DNA of 64,000 nt from Amycolatopsis sp. NBC_01480 (GTDB taxonomy: Bacteria > Actinomycetota > Actinomycetes > Mycobacteriales > Pseudonocardiaceae). Position numbers and translations under genes: made by a program. The notes beneath the pieces were generated by a model, which worked only from the letters and a program-made list of their open reading frames with translations, was not told where the DNA came from and did not search any database. The DNA lies in the NCBI RefSeq assembly GCF_036227205.1, contig NZ_CP109442.1, positions 1,674,001 through 1,738,000 of the forward strand, given 5' to 3'. Below are positions 1 through 8,489 of this stretch, piece by piece. How positions within the stretch are numbered: the stretch's first letter is position 1; each line of letters begins with the position of its first letter.

Positions 1-134
1 TGAGCGACCCCCACACCTGCGAACACGTCGCACAGCACGGGGCACCACGGACACCACAACCGGCGCAGCGGGCCGGGATGAGCAGATCGAGAACCATGAC
101 CCGCAGTGTGCACCCGGGCACCGACAGTTTCCGG

Positions 135-180
135 CTCGTGAGTGCCTATGACGGTTAGAACCGGCGTAGCCACTCACGAG
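135..180. repeat. Palindromic intergenic repeat with TTAGAA loop, copy 1
   Basis: Arms of 20 nt (135-154 and 161-180) flank a TTAGAA loop and begin and end with CTCGTGAGTG/CACTCACGAG. Three internal mismatches. The same element with perfect arms occurs at 30094-30139. It lies 10 bp past the stop of lpqB on the minus strand, so it can serve as that operon's terminator. Confidence 0.85.
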
Positions 181-190
181 CCCCGAACCG

Positions 191-1939
191 TCAGCCCGGG
201 TAGAACGGCTCCGCGTCCGGCATCGAGTGGGGCTGGGGGCGCCAGACCTCGCCCAGTTCCGTGGCGTTCCACAGGCCACCGGCGTCCGCGACGACGATCG
301 GGCGGCTCGGGGCGGAGGTGACGGCTCGGACCGGCGCCGTCAGGTTCGAGCTGTTGAACGCGTCCATCCGCCGCCCGTCCAGCGTGACGCGCTGGACCGG
401 CTGGGAGGACGACGAGGTGACCACCACCAGCGAGTCCGCGGTCGAGCCCCAGTCGACGTCCACGACGTCGGACAGGACGCCCGGCTGCAGGACCCGCGGC
501 TCGCGCAGGGTCACCGTGTCGGCGCTGCGGACCACGGCCGCCACGACGAGCTGGCCGTTCACGATGGCGGCCACGCGGGCGCCGTCGCGGGAAAGGCGCA
601 GGCCGTCGATCTGGCCGAGGGCCAGCACGTCGTTCGCGTTCACGCTCTGGCGCAGCCAGTGGCCGGTCGGGTCGAGGACCATGCGGGCGACCGTCGAGCG
701 GTCCACCACCGTCCAGACCTCGCCCGACGGACCCGCGCCGGCCGGTGCCGGGCGCCAGGTCGGACGGCTCAGGGTGCCGCCGGTGAGATCGGCCAGCGGC
801 AGGTCCCGGCCCATGTCGCCGATCCGCAGGCGCACCTGCCCGCCGTCGCGCTCCACCACCGCGAGGCGCTTGCCGTCGATGGACTGGGCGGCGTTGACGA
901 CGTTGTACGCGCCGTTGCCCGCGGCCCCCTCGATGGGCGCGCCGTCGCCGAGCGAGCGGATGCGGCCGCCGGCCGTCATCAGGCCTGTGAGGCCCGAGTT
1001 GGGCGACGAAGCGGCGCTGTACGCGGGTACGTCGCTGCTTCGCCAGTACTCGTGGTCGCGCACCAGCGGCATGCCGTCGGCGAGCAGCCGGATGCGCGTG
1101 GACGTGACAGTCTGCATCGACAGGACGATCTGCGCGGCGATCAGCGCGCGCGTCTCCGGGCTGGCCCCGGTGAGGCCGGACAGCTGCACCATCAGCGAGC
1201 CGTCGTCGTTGTTCTTCACGTTCGTCTCGAGCGAGACCTGGTCGCCGAGCAGGTTCTTCACCGCGCCGGCCAGCCCGGCCGACGGGCCCTGCAGGATCAG
1301 GTCCATCACGCGCCCGGGCAGCCCGGACTGGGGCGCCGCCGCGACGTAGCGCAGATCCGGCACGAAAGTCCCCGAGTCCGTCGAGTAGAAGCTCACCGCG
1401 ACCCGGTTGTAGTTGGCCTCGAAGTCGTCGTCGGTCACCAGCAGCGCCGACGGCGGGACGGAGATCCGCCACTGCCCGTCCGCCTGCTTGCGGACCTCGA
1501 CCCGCTGCTCCGTCGGGCCGGAGCCGGGGATGAACGCGCTGTCCGCGCTCATCGTGCCGAGCACGGACCCGCGCAGGACCACCTCGCGCACGTTCGGGTC
1601 CCGCGCGGGCCCGGTGGACGGCGGGGCCGCCTGGGTGTCGAAGTTGGTGCCGAAGATGTTGTCGATGATCGTCATCGAGCGGCTGGGCTTCCAGGCGCTG
1701 CGCTGCTGGTCGTCGAGGTACGCCCGGGCGGCCGCGTTGCTCGACCGCGGGTCGCCGCTGGCGAGCACGAAGTTCCGCACCAGCGTCAGCGGGTCGATGT
1801 CCTTCGCCGGCTCGGGCGCGTCGTTCCCTTGCGGCGAGGGGCGGTCGTCGGAGACGGCCACGGGCTGGGACTCGAGCGGGACGTTCGCGCAGCCGGCCAC
1901 GACCAGCACGCTGAGCAGGACGAGCAGGACGCGCTTCAC
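191..1939 (-). CDS. lpqB: LpqB-type lipoprotein (GerMN plus beta-propeller domain)
   Basis: This 582-residue exported lipoprotein is the third member of the MtrAB system; in mycobacteria LpqB contacts the MtrB sensor and influences MtrA output. The N-terminus is a lipoprotein signal with lipobox VVAGC (Cys17). A sporulation/GerMN-like domain follows at roughly residues 120-300, then a WD/propeller-like region in the C-terminal half with repeated strand-turn blocks. The GTG start at 1939 overlaps the mtrB stop by 4 bases (GTGA), so translation is probably coupled. It is the last gene of the mtrA-mtrB-lpqB operon and is followed by a palindrome. Length and order match the mycobacterial counterpart. 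Confidence 0.93.
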   Translation of the reverse strand: MKRVLLVLLSVLVVAGCANVPLESQPVAVSDDRPSPQGNDAPEPAKDIDPLTLVRNFVLASGDPRSSNAAARAYLDDQQRSAWKPSRSMTIIDNIFGTNFDTQAAPPSTGPARDPNVREVVLRGSVLGTMSADSAFIPGSGPTEQRVEVRKQADGQWRISVPPSALLVTDDDFEANYNRVAVSFYSTDSGTFVPDLRYVAAAPQSGLPGRVMDLILQGPSAGLAGAVKNLLGDQVSLETNVKNNDDGSLMVQLSGLTGASPETRALIAAQIVLSMQTVTSTRIRLLADGMPLVRDHEYWRSSDVPAYSAASSPNSGLTGLMTAGGRIRSLGDGAPIEGAAGNGAYNVVNAAQSIDGKRLAVVERDGGQVRLRIGDMGRDLPLADLTGGTLSRPTWRPAPAGAGPSGEVWTVVDRSTVARMVLDPTGHWLRQSVNANDVLALGQIDGLRLSRDGARVAAIVNGQLVVAAVVRSADTVTLREPRVLQPGVLSDVVDVDWGSTADSLVVVTSSSSQPVQRVTLDGRRMDAFNSSNLTAPVRAVTSAPSRPIVVADAGGLWNATELGEVWRPQPHSMPDAEPFYPG

Positions 1940-3714
1940 CGGCCGACCTCCTCGCGGTCGGCGCCGGAGTCGGCCAGGATCGCCTCGGGCGCGGGCTGGA
2001 CCTCCAGCACCGCGGGCAGCACCGGCACGGCCGGCACGTGGTCCGGTGGCGGCAGCGGCAACGGGCTGTCGGCGGGCCCGACCGGCACGTCCTGGCGGCG
2101 CGGCAGCAGCAGGCGGAAGCAGGCGCCGTAGCCGGGTTCGCCCCAGGCCTCCAGCGCGCCGCCGTGCAGCCGGGCGTCCTCCTGGCTGATGGCCAGGCCG
2201 AGCCCGGTGCCGCCGGTGCGCCGGTTGCGCGACGGGTCGGCCCGCCAGAACCGGTTGAACACCAGGTCGGCCTCGCCGGCGCGCAGGCCGACGCCGTGGT
2301 CCCGGACGGTGATGGCCACCGCCGTCTCGTTCACCCCGACGGTCAGCACCACCGGCTTCCCCTCGCTGTGGTCGACGGCGTTGGCCAGCAGGTTCCGCAG
2401 AATGCGCTCCACGCGCCGCGCGTCGACCTCCGCCGCGGCGTCTTCCTCGGGCAGGACCAGCTCCACCGTGCTACCCGCCGTGCCCGCGATCACGCGGACC
2501 TGCTCGACGGCGCGAGTGGCGATCGGCCGGACGTCGATCAGCTCGGCCGAAAGCTCCTCGACCCCGGCGTCCAGCCGGCTGATCTCCAGCAGGTCGCCGA
2601 GCAGCGCCTCGAACCGGTCCAGCTCGTCCACCAGCAGCTCGGTGGAGCGCGCGAGGCCGGCCGGGAACTGCTCACGCGAGGCGTGCAGCACGTCGGCGGC
2701 CATCCGGACGGTGGTCAACGGCGTGCGCAGCTCGTGCGAGACGTCTGAGGTGAACCGGCGCTGCAGGCCGCCGAACTCCTCGAGCTGGCGGATCTGGCCC
2801 TGGATGCTCGCGGCCATGCCGTTGTAGGACACGGCGAGCTTCGCCAGGTCGTCCTCGCCGACCGCGGCGAGCCGCTGGTCGAGGTCGCCGCCGGCGAACT
2901 GCTCGGCCGCGGCGGCGGCCTCGCGGACCGGCCGCACCACCTGCCGGACCACCAGGTTCGTGATGCCGGCCAGCAGGATCAGCAGCACCAGCCCGCCGAC
3001 CAGCAGCGTGTTCTGCACGGTCGAGACGGTGTTCTGCTCACTGGTCAGCGGGAACAGCAGGTACAGCTGCAACGGGGTGGCCACCGAGTTGAGCGGCGTG
3101 CCGACGATCAGGTACGTGGTAGGCCCGCCGCCGGTGTCGACGGTGTGCTCCAGCCGGGCCAGGTGGTTGCCCTCCACGAACTGGCGCAGCCCCACCGGCA
3201 CCGAGTTGAACGGCCCGGCGAACACCGTGTCCTTGTCGGACTGGTCGGGCGCGGCGCTGGCCAGCACCGGCTCGAACGTGCCCGCGGTCGAGCCCGCGGG
3301 CGAGGCGGAGGTGGTGGAGATCTTCTTGAGCGCGTTCTCCAGCCGCGTGTGCAGCGCGTCCGGCGACTCGCCGCCGACCCCGACCAGCTCGCGCGCGGCC
3401 GTGTCGGCCAGGTTCTGGGTCTGCTCGATCGCCGCGTGCCGCTTGGTGTCCAGCAGCCGCTCGGTGATCTGGTTCTGCAGCACCATGCCCAGCACGAAGA
3501 CCACGGCCGAGGACAGCGCGAGCGTCGAGATCGTGACGCGGAACTGCAGCGAGTGGCGCCACAGGTCGTTCAGCCCGACGGCCCGGCGGCGCGCGGAAAC
3601 CACGACGCGCCGGACGAGGCGTGCCGTGGCGCGGGCGGAGGCACGCAGCCGTCCCGCCTTCGGGGCACGCGGGGTGTCCGGTTCCGTTGGTTCGGTGCGG
3701 GGTTCCGCCGTCAT
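1936..3714 (-). CDS. mtrB: Sensor histidine kinase MtrB
   Basis: Membrane histidine kinase of 592 residues that phosphorylates MtrA in the essential actinobacterial MtrAB system controlling cell-wall metabolism and division. A basic cytoplasmic tail of about 55 residues precedes TM1 (about 57-80). An extracytoplasmic sensor loop follows, then TM2 (about 236-257), a HAMP segment and the H-box SDVSHELRTPL with phospho-acceptor His327. The ATPase domain shows an N-box around NLLANAVDHS and the glycine-rich G box GTGLGLA. A proline-rich C-terminal tail of about 60 residues extends past the kinase core. ATG start at 3714, 7 bases after the mtrA stop; the stop overlaps lpqB. Confidence 0.95.
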   Translation of the reverse strand: MTAEPRTEPTEPDTPRAPKAGRLRASARATARLVRRVVVSARRRAVGLNDLWRHSLQFRVTISTLALSSAVVFVLGMVLQNQITERLLDTKRHAAIEQTQNLADTAARELVGVGGESPDALHTRLENALKKISTTSASPAGSTAGTFEPVLASAAPDQSDKDTVFAGPFNSVPVGLRQFVEGNHLARLEHTVDTGGGPTTYLIVGTPLNSVATPLQLYLLFPLTSEQNTVSTVQNTLLVGGLVLLILLAGITNLVVRQVVRPVREAAAAAEQFAGGDLDQRLAAVGEDDLAKLAVSYNGMAASIQGQIRQLEEFGGLQRRFTSDVSHELRTPLTTVRMAADVLHASREQFPAGLARSTELLVDELDRFEALLGDLLEISRLDAGVEELSAELIDVRPIATRAVEQVRVIAGTAGSTVELVLPEEDAAAEVDARRVERILRNLLANAVDHSEGKPVVLTVGVNETAVAITVRDHGVGLRAGEADLVFNRFWRADPSRNRRTGGTGLGLAISQEDARLHGGALEAWGEPGYGACFRLLLPRRQDVPVGPADSPLPLPPPDHVPAVPVLPAVLEVQPAPEAILADSGADREEVGR

Positions 3715-3721
3715 CGCCCGA

Positions 3722-4399
3722 TCACGGCGGGCCGGCCTTGTACCCGACGCCGCGCACCGTCAACACCACCTCGGGGTGCTCCGGGTCCTTCTCGACCTTC
3801 GACCGCAGGCGCTGGACGTGCACGTTGACCAGGCGGGTGTCGGCCGCGTGCCGGTAGCCCCAGACCTGCTCCAGCAGCACCTCGCGGGTGAACACCTGGC
3901 GCGGCTTGCGGGCCAGCGCCACCAGCAGGTCGAACTCCAGCGGGGTGAGCGGGATGGCCTTGCCCTCGCGGGTGACCTCGTGGCCGGGCACGTCGATCGC
4001 CAGGTCGCCGATGGTCAGCGACTCGGCGGGCTCGGCCTCGGTGCGGCGCATCCGGGCGCGGACCCGGGCGACGAGCTCCTTCGGCTTGAACGGCTTGACC
4101 ACGTAGTCGTCGGCGCCGGACTCCAGGCCCAGCACGATGTCCACCGTGTCGCTCTTGGCGGTCAGCATGACGATGGGCACGCCGGACTCCGCGCGGATCG
4201 CCTTGCAGACGTCGATGCCGTTCATGCCGGGCAGCATGAGGTCGAGCAGGACGAGGTCCGGCTTCAGCTCCCGCAGCGCCGGCAGCGCCCTCGAACCGTC
4301 CGCGACCACCGCGGTGTCGAACCCCTCGCCGCGGAGCACGATGGTGAGCATCTCCGCGAGCGCGGGGTCGTCGTCGACCACCAAGACACGTGCCTTCAT
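3722..4399 (-). CDS. mtrA: Response regulator MtrA (OmpR family)
   Basis: OmpR/PhoB-type DNA-binding response regulator of 225 residues, cognate to MtrB. The receiver domain (1-120) has the acidic pocket D9-D11, phospho-acceptor Asp53 in LVLLDLMLPG, Thr/Lys switch residues (MLTAK, VVKPF) and a winged-helix effector domain ending in VRGVGYK. I chose the ATG at 4399 (MKARVLVVDDD). A GTG two codons upstream (4405) is in frame and possible. No strong ribosome-binding site precedes either start. First gene of the mtrA-mtrB-lpqB operon. Confidence 0.95.
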   Translation of the reverse strand: MKARVLVVDDDPALAEMLTIVLRGEGFDTAVVADGSRALPALRELKPDLVLLDLMLPGMNGIDVCKAIRAESGVPIVMLTAKSDTVDIVLGLESGADDYVVKPFKPKELVARVRARMRRTEAEPAESLTIGDLAIDVPGHEVTREGKAIPLTPLEFDLLVALARKPRQVFTREVLLEQVWGYRHAADTRLVNVHVQRLRSKVEKDPEHPEVVLTVRGVGYKAGPP

Positions 4400-4521
4400 G
4401 AGCACATGTTCGCACTAGTTCGCACGGGCCCGGGCACGACCCGCGCGTTTGACCACCAGAAAGATCAAGATCGGGGCACCCCATTGCTCCATCCGGACGC
4501 GTGCGGCCGGTCCGGAACGAC

Positions 4522-4854
4522 TCAGGCGACGTCCTCGACACCGGCCACGGCGGGCACCGGCGCGTCGACGTAGACCACGCCTTCGGTGACGACGACCGTG
4601 TACGTGCGCACGGGGTTCTTCGCAGGCAGGCAGCTCGGCATGCCGGTGCGGAGGTCGAACAGCGCGGCGTGCAGCGGGCACTCCACGAAGCAGCCTTCGA
4701 GCCAGCCGTCGGCCAGCGACGCGTCCTGGTGCGTGCAGGTGTCGTCGATGGCGTAGAAGCCGTCTTCGGTGTGGAAGATCGAGATCGGGACGGGACCGTC
4801 GAGGCGGAGCGCTTCGCCTTCGGGCAGGTCGGCGGCGGCGCAGGCGCGGATCAT
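4522..4854 (-). CDS. Rieske-type [2Fe-2S] ferredoxin
   Basis: Small soluble Rieske protein of 110 residues. The cluster ligands are visible as C40-T-H42 and C59-P-L-H62, the usual CxH...CxxH arrangement. Size and simplicity match ferredoxin components of Rieske non-haem oxygenases (BphF/HcaC type) rather than the bc1 subunit, because there is no membrane anchor. The ATG at 4854 is chosen because GAAAGG lies 6-8 nt upstream; longer in-frame readings lack a ribosome-binding site. It is divergent from an IclR regulator. No oxygenase alpha subunit is nearby, so its partner is unknown; electron transfer in N-methyl amine or aromatic catabolism is an inference. Confidence 0.88.
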   Translation of the reverse strand: MIRACAAADLPEGEALRLDGPVPISIFHTEDGFYAIDDTCTHQDASLADGWLEGCFVECPLHAALFDLRTGMPSCLPAKNPVRTYTVVVTEGVVYVDAPVPAVAGVEDVA

Positions 4855-4904
4855 CAGGGGCCTTTCGGGAAACGGGTCACGGGAACCGAAGACGGTTCGG
4901 CAGC

Positions 4905-4944
4905 TTGTTGCGTATTGCGAGACAGGTCGTACTGTGCGCAACAA
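4905..4944. promoter_or_regulatory. Candidate IclR operator pair between ferredoxin and iclR
   Basis: An 8-bp inverted repeat, TTGTTGCG (4905-4912) and CGCAACAA (4937-4944), sits midway between the divergent ferredoxin and iclR genes. Each half starts a GTTGCG-N5-NNNNAC unit: 4907-4923, and 4942-4926 on the other strand. A related GTTGCA-N5-CGGAAC occurs at 5920-5936 before the flavoprotein gene. IclR proteins commonly bind such sites in divergent spacers; the assignment is inferred. Confidence 0.45.
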
Positions 4945-5023
4945 TCCGGGTTACGCACCCCCGTCGTCAAGGGATTCGCCCGCTCAGCCGAACAGATCCA
5001 CAGCCAGCGGTTAGTGTTGCGCC

Positions 5024-5809
5024 ATGCGGAACCAGGACTCGGGCAACGCAACGGGAAGTCAAGTTCAGTCGGTCGACCGCGCGATCAACGTGCTGGAACT
5101 GCTGGCGCGCAACGGCGAGTCGGGGATCACCGAGATCGCCGGCGAGCTGGGGGTGCACAAGTCGACCGCGTCCCGGCTGCTCAGTGTCCTGGAGTCGCAC
5201 GGCCTGGTCGAGCAGCTGGGCGAACGCGGCAAGTACGCGATCGGCTTCGGCATCGTCCGGCTGGCCGGCGCGGCCACCGGCCGGATGGACATCGCGAAGC
5301 TCGGCCGCCAGACCTGCCAGTCGCTCGCCGAGGAGCTGGGCGAGACGGTGAACATCGCGATCGCCGACGACGGCGTGGCCATCAACATCAGCCAGGCCCG
5401 CGGCGCGGCCGCCATCACCACGCAGAACTGGACCGGCCAGCGGACCCCGCTGCACGCGACGTCCAGCGGCAAGGTCCTGCTGGCGTACATGGGCGAGCCG
5501 GACCGCAAGCGCGTGCTGGGCCACGACCTGGAGCCGTACACCCCGCGCACCACGGTGGACGCCGAGGAGCTGGACCACGAGCTGGAGCGCGTCGCCGAGG
5601 ACGGCTACGCGGCCTGCTTCGAGGAATTCGAACTCGGCATGCACGCGGTCGCGGTGCCGATCCACGGCCCCGGCGGCGAGGTCGTCGCGGCGATGAGCGC
5701 GTCCGGGCCGTCCTATCGCCTTTCGAAGCAGCGGATACGGCAGATTGTCCGGCCGATGTCCGAAGCGGCGCAAGAACTTTCGGCCCAGCTCGGCTACTTC
5801 GCGAGCTGA
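5024..5809 (+). CDS. IclR-family transcriptional regulator
   Basis: Regulator of 261 residues. A winged HTH at about 15-75 (ITEIAGELGVHKSTASRLLSVLE is its core) is followed by an IclR effector-binding domain at about 90-255 with the typical HATSSGKVLLAY and GYA segments. It probably senses a small metabolite and controls the divergent Rieske ferredoxin and the downstream flavoprotein, because GTTGC-type half-sites precede both. The start at 5024 gives the usual short N-terminal arm (MRNQDSGNATGSQ). Confidence 0.92.
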   Translation: MRNQDSGNATGSQVQSVDRAINVLELLARNGESGITEIAGELGVHKSTASRLLSVLESHGLVEQLGERGKYAIGFGIVRLAGAATGRMDIAKLGRQTCQSLAEELGETVNIAIADDGVAINISQARGAAAITTQNWTGQRTPLHATSSGKVLLAYMGEPDRKRVLGHDLEPYTPRTTVDAEELDHELERVAEDGYAACFEEFELGMHAVAVPIHGPGGEVVAAMSASGPSYRLSKQRIRQIVRPMSEAAQELSAQLGYFAS

Positions 5810-5890
5810 CTGCGGCTCCGTCGAGTTACCGCCGCATTACGCGCACGAGCGGCCTGAGGACAAGTGCGAAAACCGCATCCTCGCGCGGTC

Positions 5891-5936
5891 TTGACAGCGT
5901 GCCCGCGATCCCGCACTTTGTTGCAGAAGACGGAAC
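5891..5936 (+). promoter_or_regulatory. Candidate promoter and operator of the flavoprotein gene
   Basis: A consensus -35 TTGACA lies at 5891-5896. The -10 region around 5914-5919 is weak. The half-palindrome GTTGCA-GAAGA-CGGAAC (5920-5936) directly follows and resembles the sites upstream of iclR, so a repressor there could block initiation. Confidence 0.4.
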
Positions 5937-6049
5937 ACCATCCCCCATCCGCAACCTCGCCCGCTGCCGGCGGGTCGTTCGGCATGCCTGTCTCACCCCG
6001 AGCCGGCGCGTCCGCCGCGGACGCCCCCGGCAGGCAGGAGGTACCCGCG

Positions 6050-8482
6050 ATGGCAGCCCGACCGCGAGTGGTCGTCATCGGCGCCGGGCTGGCCGGCTGC
6101 GCGCTGGCCGACGAGCTGACCGAGCGCGGCTGGACCGACGTCACCGTGCTGGAGCAGAACAGCCTCTTCGCCGCCGGCGGGTCCACGCCGCAGTCGCCAG
6201 GGCTGGTGTTCCAGACCGGCGCGGATCGCACGCTGACCGAGTTCGCCAAGTACACCGTCGCGAAGTACAGCTCGCTCACGCTGGCCGGGAAGTGGTGCTT
6301 CCAGCCCGTCGGCGGCCTCGAGGTGGCGACCACGCCGGAGCGGCTCGCGGACCTGAAGCGGCGGCACGGCTGGGCCACCGCGTCCGGCGTGCGGAGCTAC
6401 CTGCGTGAGCCGGGCGAATGCGCCGAACTGCACCCGCTGCTCGACGCGGCGAAGGTGCTGGGCGGGCTCCACATCCCCGGCGACGGGCTGGCGAAGCCGC
6501 TGCACGCGGCCGAGGCGCAGGCCCGCCGCGCCCGGGACCGCGGGGCGAAGTTCCTTGCCCACCAACGAGTCACGGGCATCGAGCGGCACGCCGGGCGGGT
6601 CACCGGCGTGGTCACCGAGACCGATCGCTTCCGCGCCGACGTGGTGGTCTCGTGCGCCGGGATCCGGGCGCCGCAGGTCGGCCGGCTGGTGGACCTCACC
6701 GTGCCGCTGGTGCCGATGGCGCACCCGTACGCCCGCACCACACCGCTGGCCGTGCTGGCCGGCGACAACGACGACTTCACCGAGGCGGGCAAGCCGATCC
6801 TGCGCCACCCGGACGCCGGCCTGTACTTCCGCGAGCACGTCGACCGGCTCGGCATCGGCTCGTACGGGCACCGCGCGATGCCCGCCGGCGCGGCGGATCC
6901 GGGACAGCCGGGCGCCGCCTTCACCCCGGCCGGCTTCGAGGACGCGTGGGCCGCCGCCGTGGACCTGATGCCGGTACTGGGAGAGGCCAAGGTGGAGGAC
7001 GGCGTCAACGGCCAGTTCCCCGTCACCCCGGACGGGATGCCGCTGCTCGGCGAGCACCCGGACCTCGACGGCTTCTGGCTGGCCGAGGCCGCCTCGGTCA
7101 CGCACTCCGCGGGCGTCGCCAGGGAGGTGGCGCGCTGGCTGGTCGACGGGCAGCCGCAGCTCGACCTGCACGCGAGCGACCTCGCGCGGTTCGAGCAGGT
7201 GCAGCTGGCGCCGGACCACGTGCGCGAGCGATGCCTGCGCAGCTTCGTCGAGGTCTGCGACATCATCCATCCCCGGCAGCCGGCCGAGCAGCCGCGGCCG
7301 CTGCGCACGTCGCCGTTCTACGAGCGGCACACCGGGCTGGGCGCGTACTTCCTGGAGTCCGGCGGCTGGGAGCGGCCGCAGTGGTTCGGCGCGAACGAGA
7401 ACCTGCCGGAGGTCGCTCAGGTGCCGGCCCGCGGCGGCTGGGCCTCCCGCTACTGGTCCCCGGTCGGCGGCGCCGAAGCGCTGGTGGCGCGCAAGCGGGT
7501 GGCGATGTTCGACCTGACCCCGGTGCGACGGCTGGAGGTGACCGGGCCCGGCGCGCTGCCGTTCCTGCAGGCGATGACCACGAACCAGCTCGACAAGCCG
7601 CCCGGCACGGTGACGTACACGCTGCTGCTGGGCGAGCACGGCGGCGTGCGCAGCGACCTCACCGTCGCGCGGCTCGGGGCCGAGCGGTTCCAGGTGGGCG
7701 TGAACGGCTGCCTCGACGTCGACTGGCTGCGCCGCCACCTGCCCGGCGACGGCGCGGTGCAGGTCCACGAGACCACCGCCGGCACCTGCGGCATCGGCCT
7801 GTGGGGCCCGCTCGCCCGGCAGGTGCTGCAACCACTGTCCACAACGGACTTCTCGCACGCCGGGATGGGCTACTTCCGGGCCCGGCGCGCGTATGTCGGC
7901 AACGTCCCGGTGATCGCGCTGCGACTGTCCACTGTGGGCGAACTGGGCTGGGAGCTGTACACCACCGCGGACCTGGGCCGCCGGCTGTGGGACACGCTGT
8001 GGGAGGCCGGGCAGCCGCACGGGGTGATCGCCGCCGGGCGCGAGGCCGTCTCGAGCATGCGGCTGGAGAAGGGCTACCGCTCGTGGGGCGCGGACGTCAC
8101 CGCCGAGCACGACCCGTTCGAGGCCGGGCTGGGCTTCGCGGTGCGGATGGACAAGGGCTACTTCCTCGGCCGCGACGCGCTGCGCGGCCGGTCCGAGGCG
8201 ACTGTCAGCCGGAAGCTGACCTGCCTGACCGTCGACGATCCGCAGGCCGTGGTGCTGGGCAAGGAACCGGTGTACGCCGAGGGGCGGCCCACGGGGTACG
8301 TCACCAGCGCCGCGTACGGGTACACGGTCGGCAAGAACATCGCGTACGCCTGGCTTCCGGTGGAGTACACCAGACCCGGGACGCCCGTGGAGATCGAGTA
8401 CTTCGGCGCGAAAGTCCCCGCCGTGGTGGCCGTCGAGCCGCTGTTCGACGTGGGCAAGACGCGGTTGAGGAGCGCCGCGTAA
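6050..8482 (+). CDS. Dimethylglycine oxidase/sarcosine dehydrogenase-like flavoprotein (DAO + GcvT domains)
   Basis: Two-module enzyme of 810 residues. The N-terminal FAD-dependent DAO domain (about 1-370) has the dinucleotide motif GAGLAG at 11-16. A linker domain follows, then a C-terminal aminomethyltransferase (GcvT-like) folate-binding module from about 420 to the end. This layout matches the Arthrobacter dimethylglycine oxidase and mitochondrial DMGDH/SARDH family, which oxidise N-methyl groups and pass formaldehyde to tetrahydrofolate. The ATG at 6050 has an excellent site, CAGGAGG at 6035-6041. The histidine that carries covalent FAD in that family (GST-x-H) appears as Gln48 (GGSTPQSPG), so FAD attachment and substrate may differ. 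It ends 7 bp from the convergent tmk. Confidence 0.88.
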   Translation: MAARPRVVVIGAGLAGCALADELTERGWTDVTVLEQNSLFAAGGSTPQSPGLVFQTGADRTLTEFAKYTVAKYSSLTLAGKWCFQPVGGLEVATTPERLADLKRRHGWATASGVRSYLREPGECAELHPLLDAAKVLGGLHIPGDGLAKPLHAAEAQARRARDRGAKFLAHQRVTGIERHAGRVTGVVTETDRFRADVVVSCAGIRAPQVGRLVDLTVPLVPMAHPYARTTPLAVLAGDNDDFTEAGKPILRHPDAGLYFREHVDRLGIGSYGHRAMPAGAADPGQPGAAFTPAGFEDAWAAAVDLMPVLGEAKVEDGVNGQFPVTPDGMPLLGEHPDLDGFWLAEAASVTHSAGVAREVARWLVDGQPQLDLHASDLARFEQVQLAPDHVRERCLRSFVEVCDIIHPRQPAEQPRPLRTSPFYERHTGLGAYFLESGGWERPQWFGANENLPEVAQVPARGGWASRYWSPVGGAEALVARKRVAMFDLTPVRRLEVTGPGALPFLQAMTTNQLDKPPGTVTYTLLLGEHGGVRSDLTVARLGAERFQVGVNGCLDVDWLRRHLPGDGAVQVHETTAGTCGIGLWGPLARQVLQPLSTTDFSHAGMGYFRARRAYVGNVPVIALRLSTVGELGWELYTTADLGRRLWDTLWEAGQPHGVIAAGREAVSSMRLEKGYRSWGADVTAEHDPFEAGLGFAVRMDKGYFLGRDALRGRSEATVSRKLTCLTVDDPQAVVLGKEPVYAEGRPTGYVTSAAYGYTVGKNIAYAWLPVEYTRPGTPVEIEYFGAKVPAVVAVEPLFDVGKTRLRSAA

Positions 8483-8489
8483 CGCCGGC

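Noticed and set aside
227..2131. 634-residue plus-strand frame across lpqB
   Set aside because: Shadow of lpqB and mtrB; His/Arg/Gly-rich with no recognisable motif and no ribosome-binding site.
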